The notes under the pieces were generated by a model that saw only the letters and a program-made list of their open reading frames with translations, did not search any database and was not told the DNA's origin. A program made the translations under genes and the position numbers. Source: Desulfonema limicola (GTDB taxonomy: Bacteria; Desulfobacterota; Desulfobacteria; Desulfobacterales; DYRC01). Taken from it: 32,673 bases of DNA. Of the stretch, positions 7,850 through 14,565 are shown in pieces. Position 1 is the stretch's first letter, and each line of letters starts with the position of its first letter. The stretch lies in contig DYRC01000007.1 of the NCBI GenBank assembly GCA_020718925.1, forward strand, positions 1-32,673, in the 5' to 3' direction.

Positions 7850-8986
7850 CTATCGGCATTCTTTCATCAGGTTTCTGAAATTTTCAAACAGATACGCGGC
7901 ATCATGGGGACCCGGCGAAGCTTCGGGATGATACTGCACCGCAAACAGCGGATATTTCTTATGTCTGAATCCTTCCAGCGTGTTATCATTCAGATTGATA
8001 TGGGTAATTTCCACATCGGATTTGTTCAGCGTACTCAAATCCACCACAAAGCCGTGATTTTGCGAAGTAATTTCAATCCTTCCGGTAATCAGATTCTTGA
8101 CCGGCTGATTTGCGCCCCGATGCCCGAATTTGAGCTTGTAGGTTTTTGCGCCCAGCGCCAGCCCAAGTAGCTGATGCCCCAGACAAATTCCGAACATGGG
8201 AACCTGCCCTAACAAAGCGCGAATGGTTTCAATGGAGTATGTAACCGGCTCCGGGTCTCCGGGACCGTTGGAGAAAAAAATGCCATCCGGCGACATCGCT
8301 CTGACGGTATCTGCATCGGTTTTTGCCGGAACAACAATCACTTCAAAGCCCTGATGTTCCAGACATCGTAAAATATTGTATTTGATTCCGAAATCAAACG
8401 CGATCACAGACGGCTTTTTGCCTTTATGTTTCCACAAATCTTTATTCAAAGCAGATGCGCCGCATAAAATCGGCGTTGAGTTTTCCCAATAATACGCAGT
8501 ATCGGAACTCACGACCTTTGCCAAATCCTGCCCTGCCATACTGGGAATGGCTTTGGCTTGCCGAACCAAGTCATCAGGATTGAGATTATCCGTAGAAATC
8601 ACCGCCCGCATTGCGCCGAAATCTCTGAGATGCCGGGTCAGCGCACGGGTGTCCAATTCGTGAACGCCCAAAACTCCATAGCGTTTCAGATACTCTGCAA
8701 GCGTGGCAGTGGCTCTGAAATTGCTTGGGGATGGCTGATATTCCCTGACGATGAATGCAGACACCTGCACCCGGTCTGATTCGATGTCTTCAGGATTGAC
8801 GCCGTAATTGCCAATCAGCGGATAGGTCATGGTAACCATCTGTCCCCGATATGATGGGTCGGTCAGCACTTCCTGATACCCGGTCATGCCGGTATTGAAA
8901 ACCGCTTCCCCGAAAGCCTGTCCGGGACCTGTGAATGAGCGGCATTTGAAAATCCGCCCGTCTTCAAGAGCTAATAATGCGTTCAT
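7850..8986 (-). CDS. carA: Carbamoyl-phosphate synthase small subunit (glutaminase)
   Basis: Glutamine amidotransferase subunit, 378 aa, the usual CarA length. It hydrolyses glutamine and passes ammonia to CarB for carbamoyl phosphate, used for arginine and pyrimidines. The N-terminal CarA-specific domain starts with 'ALLALEDGRIF' and includes 'GMTGYQE'. The class I amidotransferase domain shows nucleophile C268 in 'FGICLGHQ' and the H353/E355 pair in 'QYHPEASPGP'. The start overlaps the stop of the upstream small gene by 4 bp (ATGA). The large subunit gene carB is not adjacent; topB follows instead, so carB must be elsewhere. Confidence 0.98.
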   Translation of the reverse strand: MNALLALEDGRIFKCRSFTGPGQAFGEAVFNTGMTGYQEVLTDPSYRGQMVTMTYPLIGNYGVNPEDIESDRVQVSAFIVREYQPSPSNFRATATLAEYLKRYGVLGVHELDTRALTRHLRDFGAMRAVISTDNLNPDDLVRQAKAIPSMAGQDLAKVVSSDTAYYWENSTPILCGASALNKDLWKHKGKKPSVIAFDFGIKYNILRCLEHQGFEVIVVPAKTDADTVRAMSPDGIFFSNGPGDPEPVTYSIETIRALLGQVPMFGICLGHQLLGLALGAKTYKLKFGHRGANQPVKNLITGRIEITSQNHGFVVDLSTLNKSDVEITHINLNDNTLEGFRHKKYPLFAVQYHPEASPGPHDAAYLFENFRNLMKECR

Positions 8987-9417
8987 AATTCACTATCTGT
9001 TTGAGCAGAATATAAATCAGAATAATCTTTGAGCATCTGATAAATATAGTGCGCCAGTTCTTTGTCCATAGTTTTGCTTTCCCGTTTGAAGATTTCAGCA
9101 ACAGCTTCAGACTCGAATTTACCATCTGTTACCAAAACCGGCGTTGCTTTGTACTTGCCCGGCTTCTGCTCCCCGTCATCAACGCGATTGTGTATATATC
9201 CCGTATGTTTATGCCATGTCAGGGCGTGCTGATTTTTCAGTTTGTCATAGCACAATTGAAAACCGATCACTTCCTTGTTTTTACTGAGCCAGACAATCAG
9301 ATCAAAATAATCATCCACAAACCATCGCCGCTGAGGTTCGCCGTCATATTGTTTCACATTTTTGATTTCACAAAGCATGACAGACATCATACTCTTTTTT
9401 GCGAATTTAGTCAGCAT
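8983..9417 (-). CDS. Small conserved hypothetical protein (MLCEIKNV...RRWFVDDYFDL family)
   Basis: Soluble protein of up to 144 aa. I recognise the pattern ('RRWF.D.YFDLIVW', 'GFQLCYDK', 'ALTW', 'HNR.DDGE', 'TP.LV.DG.F') as a family seen in Desulfobacterota and relatives, but its function is not known to me. The most conserved-looking part begins at 'MLCEIKNV', so the true start may be ATG 9378 rather than 9417. No strong ribosome site decides between them. It is wedged between the moeA fusion (6 bp gap) and carA (4-bp overlap), so it is translated from the same message. The C-terminal third is helical. Confidence 0.8.
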   Translation of the reverse strand: MLTKFAKKSMMSVMLCEIKNVKQYDGEPQRRWFVDDYFDLIVWLSKNKEVIGFQLCYDKLKNQHALTWHKHTGYIHNRVDDGEQKPGKYKATPVLVTDGKFESEAVAEIFKRESKTMDKELAHYIYQMLKDYSDLYSAQTDSEL

Positions 9418-9423
9418 TTTTCT

Positions 9424-11349
9424 TCAAAAGGGAATAACCTCCCCCGTGCGTCTGGTGCTGTATCCGCCCAAAGTTTCAACACGCGCTTTGAATCTTGCGG
9501 AGTTGATCGTCTCCAAAAGAATCCGAATATTTTCCGATTCAAAATATGCTTGGGGAATCACCAGATCATACTGCTCCGTTACCACCGGAATAAAATCAAG
9601 CTTTAACGCCTTTGCCGCGCTCAGAATGCCAAGTCCGACATCTGCCGCGCCGCTTAAAACCGCAACAGCCACCGACATGTGCGTAAATTCTTCAGTCTCA
9701 TAGCCTTTGATCTTTGCCGGATCAATTCCTGTCTGTTTAAGGCGATAATCCAACAGAATCCGCGTGCCGGATCCGCCCTGACGATTGATAAATCGAATAT
9801 CTTCACGCGCCAAGTCTTCAATACCTTTGATATTTTTCGGATTTCCGGGCAAAACCATAAAGCCCTGATCCCGATACACCAGATGCACCAGTTTAACCGG
9901 CGTATCTGACAGATATTTTCTGATGTAAGACACATTATACGAACCATCTTCGGCATCTAACAGATGAGAGCCTGCCAGATGACACACGCCTTTTTTAATC
10001 GCCATCAATCCGCCAGTGCTGCCGACATGGCTTGAGGACAATATCAGTCCCTTCTCCCCGGCTCTGAGTTCATCTGCCAACACATCCAGCGTATTGTCAT
10101 GGCTGCCCACCACCACCAGCGTATTGTGAAGAGAAGCCAACGGACGCAGAAGTTCCGCCATGACCGGCTCGCCATCTTTAATGCCTTCAATGGAATTGGG
10201 AATGCGGATAATGCCGTCTGCTTCGGTAATGCTGGTGATGCAGCCCGCGCCTCTGGGTAGTTGCGTTGCCACAATGCGATGTCCGACCATGCCCAGCTTG
10301 ACGCGTACAAATTCCTCAAGCCCCAATTTTGATGCAATCTTGCGGCTCGGCTCAACTGCGATTTTTTCGCGTTCCGGTTCGGGAACGCCCAGCTTTCGGC
10401 AAATCAACGGGCGCACAAACTGCTCAAAGGCTAAAATCGCAGACACCGGATAGCCCGGAATCCCGAATACCGGCTTGTTTTTAATTTTTCCGATTAAAAT
10501 CGGCTTGCCGGGCATCATGGTTACGCCGTGAACCAATACCTCGCCCAATCCGAGAATCACATCTTTGGAATAATCCTCAGACCCGGCTGATGATCCGCCG
10601 ACCATGAGAACCATATCAAAATCCGCGTTGATGGCTTCCTGAACCGCAGCAGTGATTTTTTCCAAAATATCCGTGATCATCTCATGGCGGACATAGTTTG
10701 CGCCGCAGGATTCGGCAAGTTTTCCCAGCACAAATGAGTTGGTTTCAAATATCTGACCGGGTTTAAGCGTGTGCGTTTTTTGCCAATCTACCAGTTCCGA
10801 TCCGGTAGGAATAATCAGAAGCTTAGGCTTTCTCCGCACTGAAACCGTGAAAATGCCGCCGGATAACAACGCGCCGACACAATAGGGCGTAATCTGATGA
10901 TTTCGGGGAAACAATAATTCGGTTGCCACAATATCTTCGCCCATTTTCCGCACATACTGCCAGGGAAATGCCGGGGCTTCGATCTGAATGCGGTTGTTAT
11001 CCATGACCTGAACATGCTCAATCATAATCACGGCATTGGTATTCTGAGGAAGAACATGCCCGGTATTGACATAAAATGCGGTTTTACCGATGATTAATTC
11101 TTTGGGACGCCCTTCTGACGCGCCGAAAGTGTCTTCAGCCTTGACCGCAATGCCATCCATAGCTGCGGAATGAAAATTAGGCGAAGAAATGTTTGCCACC
11201 ACCGGTTCAGCCAGAACGCGCCCCACCGCATCCGGCACAGACACGATCTCACCCGGCAGATTTCCGAAATCAGGAAATGCTTCAATCAGAATAGCTTTGG
11301 CATTTTCCAAAGTTTCCATTTTAAGATATACATTGCGATCTGTTTTCAT
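9424..11349 (-). CDS. MoeA-type molybdopterin enzyme fused to a periplasmic-binding-protein-like domain
   Basis: Fusion of 641 aa. Residues about 10-405 are a MoeA-type domain, the enzyme that inserts molybdenum or tungsten into adenylylated molybdopterin. Typical pieces include 'SAAMDGIAV', 'PTGSEL', the nucleotide-binding loop 'VGGSSAGSEDY' and 'PGKPILIG...GIPGYPVSA'. Residues about 410-640 resemble a type 2 periplasmic-binding-protein domain ('VVVGSHDNTLDVLADEL', 'SSHVGSTGGL', 'INRQGGSGTR', 'AAVLSGAADVGLGI'). There is no signal peptide, so this half is cytoplasmic and may sense molybdate, tungstate or another ligand. The start follows a GGAGAGA ribosome site. It is the first gene of the operon that continues to topB. 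MoeA/PBP fusions are known in anaerobes; the partner of the PBP half is not established. Confidence 0.93.
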   Translation of the reverse strand: MKTDRNVYLKMETLENAKAILIEAFPDFGNLPGEIVSVPDAVGRVLAEPVVANISSPNFHSAAMDGIAVKAEDTFGASEGRPKELIIGKTAFYVNTGHVLPQNTNAVIMIEHVQVMDNNRIQIEAPAFPWQYVRKMGEDIVATELLFPRNHQITPYCVGALLSGGIFTVSVRRKPKLLIIPTGSELVDWQKTHTLKPGQIFETNSFVLGKLAESCGANYVRHEMITDILEKITAAVQEAINADFDMVLMVGGSSAGSEDYSKDVILGLGEVLVHGVTMMPGKPILIGKIKNKPVFGIPGYPVSAILAFEQFVRPLICRKLGVPEPEREKIAVEPSRKIASKLGLEEFVRVKLGMVGHRIVATQLPRGAGCITSITEADGIIRIPNSIEGIKDGEPVMAELLRPLASLHNTLVVVGSHDNTLDVLADELRAGEKGLILSSSHVGSTGGLMAIKKGVCHLAGSHLLDAEDGSYNVSYIRKYLSDTPVKLVHLVYRDQGFMVLPGNPKNIKGIEDLAREDIRFINRQGGSGTRILLDYRLKQTGIDPAKIKGYETEEFTHMSVAVAVLSGAADVGLGILSAAKALKLDFIPVVTEQYDLVIPQAYFESENIRILLETINSARFKARVETLGGYSTRRTGEVIPF

Positions 11350-11418
11350 GTTCTCTCCGAAATTTTTAAAGTATCATTGACTTAGGATTTCATACGTATT
11401 CTTTCTGATTAATCTTAT

Positions 11419-11447
11419 ATATTATTCCTAATCTGATCGGATGTAAA
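11419..11447 (-). promoter_or_regulatory. Probable sigma-70 promoter of the moeA-carA-topB operon
   Basis: Read on the minus strand, TTTACA (11447-11442) and TAATAT (11424-11419) are 17 bp apart and lie about 70 bp upstream of the moeA-fusion ATG. Confidence 0.5.
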
Positions 11448-11494
11448 TAGTTTAAAAAACTTTGTAAAAATGTTACTGTAACTCCTTCTGAGAT

Positions 11495-11528
11495 AAGCCT
11501 CTGCTCAAAATGCGGAGGTCTATTTTTT
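11495..11528 (+). terminator. Terminator hairpin, first copy of a repeated 3' region
   Basis: The stem AAGCCTCTGC / GCGGAGGTCT is followed by a T run. It is the most diverged of three copies (others end at 12090 and 13437). The upstream sequence 'TTTAAAAAACTTTGTAAAAATG' region resembles the last codons of the PEP-CTERM gene at 13340-13365, so an older PEP-CTERM gene end may be buried here. Confidence 0.6.
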
Positions 11529-11563
11529 AAACTCAAAAATTTGATATAATACAAAAAAACAAC

Positions 11564-11578
11564 CCACAAATTTTGTAG
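11564..11578. promoter_or_regulatory. Inverted repeat, possible operator (copy A)
   Basis: CCACAAA-T-TTTGTAG is a 7-bp inverted repeat with one mismatch, about 115 bp upstream of the -24/-12 element. It is conserved at the same place in copy B, where the arms are perfect. The position fits an upstream activator site for a sigma-54 promoter. Confidence 0.4.
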
Positions 11579-11678
11579 ATTATGATTTTTTGCGCGATAA
11601 TTATATCCCGCAAAGCAACTATTTAATTATCTGATTATATAATACTTTTCATACCAACAATAATTTTGTTATCGGCTT

Positions 11679-11694
11679 TGGCATTGAATGTGCA
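11679..11694 (+). promoter_or_regulatory. Sigma-54 (-24/-12) promoter, copy A
   Basis: TGGCATTGAATGTGCA has the invariant GG and GC exactly 10 bp apart and matches TGGCAC-N5-TTGCW at most positions. The block is identical in copy B. It lies about 50 bp upstream of the micro-protein ATG at 11745. Confidence 0.65.
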
Positions 11695-11744
11695 TATAAA
11701 TATGGATAAGAAGAAATAAAAAAATCACATTTCGGAGGTGGCTT

Positions 11745-11924
11745 ATGAATATGACATTGAAAATTGCATCATTGTTTATCGTATTCTTTCTGATGGTCTC
11801 ATCGTTTGCGTTTGCTTCTTTTAACAATCATGCTATGATGTCTGAGGCTGCTTCTATGATATTGATAGGTATCGGACTGATGAGTATGGGCGGATTTTTA
11901 AGAGGAACGATAGGCAGACGTTAA
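11745..11924 (+). CDS. 59-aa secreted peptide with PEP-CTERM-like tail, copy A
   Basis: A 59-aa protein with GGAGG 6 bp upstream of its ATG. Residues 1-24 are a Sec signal peptide ('LFIVFFLMVSSFAFA', predicted cut after AFA). The remaining 35 residues contain 'SEAASMILIGIGLMSMGGF' followed by 'LRGTIGRR': a small polar box, a hydrophobic helix and a basic end. This is the layout of a PEP-CTERM sorting signal (compare 'TPEPATVILMGLGLIGLAGF' in the neighbour at 12589), but with SEA in place of PEP. There is almost no cargo between the two signals. A near-identical paralogue lies at 12353. Conservation of the amino acids, ribosome site and promoter in both copies argues that it is a real gene. 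Its function is unknown; it may be an exosortase substrate or a simple membrane peptide. Confidence 0.8.
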   Translation: MNMTLKIASLFIVFFLMVSSFAFASFNNHAMMSEAASMILIGIGLMSMGGFLRGTIGRR

Positions 11925-11984
11925 ACAATAATGTCCCTAGCATCACTCTCCAACGCAGCCACGTCTTGTACTATCAACGATATG

Positions 11985-12017
11985 GGATTAGAATTTAAAA
12001 AAACTTCGTAAAATTAA
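11985..12017 (+). pseudogene. Scar of a deleted PEP-CTERM gene (3' end only)
   Basis: The last codons of the PEP-CTERM gene at 13340-13365 (G-F-K-K-F-R-K-N-stop) are recognisable here as 'ATTTAAAAAAACTTCGTAAA' with one extra A that shifts the frame. The same double-hairpin terminator follows. Only about 60 bp separate it from the micro-protein stop, so the body of the gene has been lost from copy A. Confidence 0.6.
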
Positions 12018-12026
12018 GTGATATAA

Positions 12027-12090
12027 GGTTACCCCCCTGTAACCACCTCCTAAAATAAGCCTCTGCTGAAAAGCGGGGGCTTATTTTTTT
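12027..12090 (+). terminator. Double-hairpin terminator, second copy
   Basis: A first small hairpin GGTTACCCCCCTGTAACC (12027-12044) is followed by the stem AAGCCTCTGC / GCGGGGGCTT (12057-12082) and a T run. The same pair recurs at 13374-13437. Confidence 0.8.
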
Positions 12091-12172
12091 CGTCTGCCCG
12101 CGCAAAATCGTGCGAAGTTTGTTTTCTCGGAAATAATCAAACCTGAAAAATTGAGATAAACTAAAAAACAAC

Positions 12173-12187
12173 CTACAAATTTTGTAG
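12173..12187. promoter_or_regulatory. Perfect inverted repeat, possible operator (copy B)
   Basis: CTACAAA-T-TTTGTAG has perfect 7-bp arms around a single base, about 100 bp upstream of the -24/-12 element. It is the counterpart of the element at 11564 and a candidate activator binding site. Confidence 0.4.
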
Positions 12188-12286
12188 ATTATGAACTTTG
12201 GCGTGATAATTATATCCCGCAAATAATAATTTAATTGTCTGATTATATAATACTTTTCATATAAACAATAATTTTATTATCAGCTT

Positions 12287-12302
12287 TGGCATTGAATGTG
12301 CA
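12287..12302 (+). promoter_or_regulatory. Sigma-54 (-24/-12) promoter, copy B
   Basis: TGGCATTGAATGTGCA, identical to copy A, with the GG-N10-GC spacing required for sigma-54. It would drive the micro-protein at 12353 and, by read-through, the PEP-CTERM gene at 12589, which has no obvious promoter of its own. Confidence 0.65.
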
Positions 12303-12352
12303 TATAAAAATAGGCAAGAAGTGATACAAAAATCACATTTCGGAGGTGGCGT

Positions 12353-12532
12353 ATGAATATGACATTGAAAATTGCATCTTTGTTTATAATATTTTTTCTG
12401 ATGGTTTCATCGTTTGCTTTTGCTTCTTTTAATAATCCTGCCATGATGTCTGAGTCTGCGTCTATGATATTGATAGGTATCGGGCTGATGAGTATGGGCG
12501 GATTTTTAAGGGGATCGATAGGCAGACGTTAA
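12353..12532 (+). CDS. 59-aa secreted peptide with PEP-CTERM-like tail, copy B
   Basis: Paralogue of the peptide at 11745, also 59 aa, with a handful of amino acid changes (for example V15 to I, H29 to P, A35 to S, T55 to S). It has the same signal peptide ending in 'SSFAFA', the same tail 'SESASMILIGIGLMSMGGF' and a basic end 'RGSIGRR'. GGAGG lies 6 bp upstream of the ATG. The stop is 56 bp before the start of the full PEP-CTERM protein gene, which suggests one transcript. Most differences are conservative, consistent with selection on the protein. Confidence 0.82.
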   Translation: MNMTLKIASLFIIFFLMVSSFAFASFNNPAMMSESASMILIGIGLMSMGGFLRGSIGRR

Positions 12533-12588
12533 ACAATAATATCGGGCATCAGCCTGATAAACATTTCTTAATTGAGAGGGGAACTACA

Positions 12589-13365
12589 ATGAACAGAAAT
12601 TTGATGAGAACTTTGGCTTTGGCAGTGGCAGCAGCGGTATTATTTTTAGCACCGCTGAACGGGTATGCGGATTCGCTGAGTTATGTCAGCTCTATCGGAG
12701 CTGCCGGACAGACCGTCAGTATGGTATCTAAGGATGATGCAGGCGCAGAGCATACCTATAACGGCACGGCATCGAATTTCAACGTCAAAGTTATAGATGA
12801 TGGCAATCTGATAGAAAATCCCGATAATCCGGATACGGATTGGTTCACGGCATTCTGTGTTGATCCGTTTCAGTATGCAGGAACCGGAACTGTCGAACTT
12901 GTAGCTCCCAGCGCAGTACAAGGCGGATTACAGGCAGCATGGCTGTTTGAAAATTATTATAAAAATTCTCCTACCACTACGACCGTAGCAGCTCTGCAAG
13001 TGGCTCTGTGGGAAGTGGTTGTTGACTATGACAAAGAATACAATCTGAATACCGGAGATTTTTACGTTACCAAAATTAACAAAGTAGGTGCTCCGTCTGC
13101 AACCGTAACAAATACGACATGGAGTTTGGCAGACACCATGCTTGCCGATTTACAGCAGAATTTCAATGCCAAAGATTTGGATTATATGTACAGAATCGCA
13201 CAAACCGGCTACAAGCAGGATTTGATTGTCCGATTGTATGATCCGCCGGTAGCAGATCCGGCAGATTCGGGTCCGGCAGCAGGAACTCCCGAACCGGCAA
13301 CCGTGATTCTGATGGGACTCGGATTGATCGGACTCGCAGGATTTAAAAAATTTCGTAAGAATTAA
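12589..13365 (+). CDS. PEP-CTERM surface protein with possible Cys-Gln thioester domain
   Basis: Secreted protein of 258 aa. Residues 1-27 are a signal peptide ending in 'NGYA'. The end 'TPEPATVILMGLGLIGLAGFKKFRKN' region is a classical PEP-CTERM sorting signal: PEP at 234-236, a hydrophobic helix and a basic tail. Proteins of this class are cut and anchored by an exosortase and are usually linked to exopolysaccharide; no exosortase gene is in the window. The mature part contains 'WFTAFCVDP' (C90) and 'AALQVALWEVV' (Q137). This pairing resembles the Cys...Gln-x-A-(I/L)-W pattern of thioester adhesin domains, which can form an internal covalent bond. That link is an inference. A GAGAGGGG ribosome site precedes the ATG. 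A double-hairpin terminator follows the stop. Confidence 0.93.
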   Translation: MNRNLMRTLALAVAAAVLFLAPLNGYADSLSYVSSIGAAGQTVSMVSKDDAGAEHTYNGTASNFNVKVIDDGNLIENPDNPDTDWFTAFCVDPFQYAGTGTVELVAPSAVQGGLQAAWLFENYYKNSPTTTTVAALQVALWEVVVDYDKEYNLNTGDFYVTKINKVGAPSATVTNTTWSLADTMLADLQQNFNAKDLDYMYRIAQTGYKQDLIVRLYDPPVADPADSGPAAGTPEPATVILMGLGLIGLAGFKKFRKN

Positions 13366-13373
13366 GTGATAAA

Positions 13374-13437
13374 GGTTACCCCCCTGTAACCTCCTCCTAA
13401 ATAAGCCTCTGCTGATAATGCGGAGGCTTATTTTTTT
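13374..13437 (+). terminator. Double-hairpin terminator, third copy (likely bidirectional)
   Basis: Small hairpin GGTTACCCCCCTGTAACC (13374-13391), then stem AAGCCTCTGC / GCGGAGGCTT with flanking T and A runs. It separates the PEP-CTERM gene from the convergent NlpC gene, whose stop lies inside the T run. Confidence 0.85.
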
Positions 13438-13894
13438 AATGGAGAACTCGGCGCGAAGTCCGGTATATTTTTTGCCAATATTCATCTTCAAGATGTGAAA
13501 TGATTACGCCCGACTTGGTGGACGCATGAACAAATTCACCGTTTTTTAAATAAATTCCCACATGATTAAGCTTGGAATACCGCGAAAAAAACACAAGGTC
13601 TCCGGCTCTGAGTTCAGATTTTGAAATCGGAACGCCGACTATCGCCTGCTGTGAAGTATCACGCGGTAAGCGGATATTGAAAAGTTTTTCATAGACTCTT
13701 GAGACAAGTCCGGAACAGTCAATTCCATTCGCGTCATTTCCTCCGTGAACATACCGCGTTCCTTTCCATAATCGGGCTTCATCGTACAGTTGTCTTTCAA
13801 TTTCGCTGAGATCAAGCCTCATAACTTGAAAAGGCAGCGTACACCCGGCTGTAAAAGTAATCAGAATAAAGACACAGAGTTTATACTTTTTCAC
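13436..13894 (-). CDS. NlpC/P60 family lipoprotein (cell-wall peptidase)
   Basis: Lipoprotein of 152 aa starting at GTG 13894. The N-terminus 'KKYKLCVFILITFTAGC' is a lipoprotein signal with lipobox TAGC (acylated C18). The NlpC/P60 domain covers about residues 35-150, with catalytic C60 in 'NGIDCSGLVSRVY', H111 in 'NHVGIYL' and H123 in 'FVHAST'. Such enzymes cleave D-gamma-glutamyl-diaminopimelate or related bonds in peptidoglycan. The GTG start overlaps the nitroreductase stop by 4 bp (GTGA), which suggests coupling and gives a clean signal peptide. The ATG at 13909 would add five residues and a longer overlap. Confidence 0.92.
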   Translation of the reverse strand: MKKYKLCVFILITFTAGCTLPFQVMRLDLSEIERQLYDEARLWKGTRYVHGGNDANGIDCSGLVSRVYEKLFNIRLPRDTSQQAIVGVPISKSELRAGDLVFFSRYSKLNHVGIYLKNGEFVHASTKSGVIISHLEDEYWQKIYRTSRRVLH

Positions 13895-14565
13895 ATAATC
13901 CCATGCCATGTTGTAATACTTTCAACAGATTCGCGCCCGCTTTGCAGACGATTTGCCGGAAAATTTTCATCAGGATAGCCGATAGCAATAGCGATAATAA
14001 TCCGTTTTGAATCCGGGATATTAAGATGTTTCCGCAATACATCCGGATACATCACGCCCTGATCTTCGATACAGGTTCCTAGTCCGTAATGAACTGCCGC
14101 AAGACATATTGTCTGCATGATTGCGCCAAGATCAAGCAGAGGCGCGGTTTCGGCAAGAGCGCGATCTGTCAGAATAATGATTGCAGCCGGGGCGTCGAAG
14201 TAGCGAAATCCCCGCTCCAGCCATTGCGCCCTTTTTTCCGTATCATCTCTGGCAATATCCATCAGATTGAAAAGCTCTTTGGCAAGATTCACCTGACGCT
14301 GCCGATACACGCTGTCTTTTGTCCACCCGACCACCGAATGCTCTGAGCAGGGCTGCTCGCCGGAGCGAAGCTTTTCAATATAACTCTGTCGTATCGTTTC
14401 AAGAACGTCTCCGCCCATAACCATAAATTCCCATGGCTGGGTGTTCATGGCTGACGGGCTTCGTACCGCAGCTTCCAGAATTTTTTTCAGAATTTCTTTG
14501 GATACAGGCGTTGGTTTGAAATTGCGAATGCTTTTTCGCTGTCTTATGGCGTCAAGAATGTCCAT
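13891..14565 (-). CDS. Nitroreductase-family flavoprotein
   Basis: FMN-dependent nitroreductase-like protein of 224 aa. The N-terminus 'DILDAIRQRKSIRNFKPTPV' is the family signature (flavin-phosphate contacts by R and S). 'AAVRSPSAMNTQPWEF' is the second conserved block, and 'DLGAIMQTICLAAVHYGLGTC' is the third. The C-terminus 'IAIGYPDENFPANR' with a late Arg completes the fold. It probably reduces quinones, nitro compounds or a specific metabolite; the substrate cannot be read from sequence. Its start overlaps the end of the KamA gene by 14 bp and its end overlaps the NlpC gene, so the three form one operon. Confidence 0.93.
   Translation of the reverse strand: MDILDAIRQRKSIRNFKPTPVSKEILKKILEAAVRSPSAMNTQPWEFMVMGGDVLETIRQSYIEKLRSGEQPCSEHSVVGWTKDSVYRQRQVNLAKELFNLMDIARDDTEKRAQWLERGFRYFDAPAAIIILTDRALAETAPLLDLGAIMQTICLAAVHYGLGTCIEDQGVMYPDVLRKHLNIPDSKRIIIAIAIGYPDENFPANRLQSGRESVESITTWHGIM

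Larger units (their letters stand above)
11529..11924 (+). repeat. Tandem module, copy A (leader plus micro-protein gene)
   Basis: This segment is closely similar along its length to 12091-12532. Shared blocks include an inverted repeat around 11571, 'GCGATAATTATATCCCGCAA'-like sequence, a TTATATAATACTTTTCAT block, the -24/-12 element, the ribosome site and the whole micro-protein gene. The duplication includes both regulation and coding sequence. Confidence 0.85.
12091..12532 (+). repeat. Tandem module, copy B (leader plus micro-protein gene)
   Basis: Direct repeat of 11529-11924 with scattered substitutions and small indels; order and spacing of the inverted repeat, -24/-12 element, ribosome site and micro-protein gene are preserved. 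In this copy the full PEP-CTERM gene still follows. Confidence 0.85.

Noticed and set aside
7850..8986. Expected carB partner next to carA
   Set aside because: Both flanks were read: topB on one side and a small conserved gene on the other. No part of CarB is in the window.
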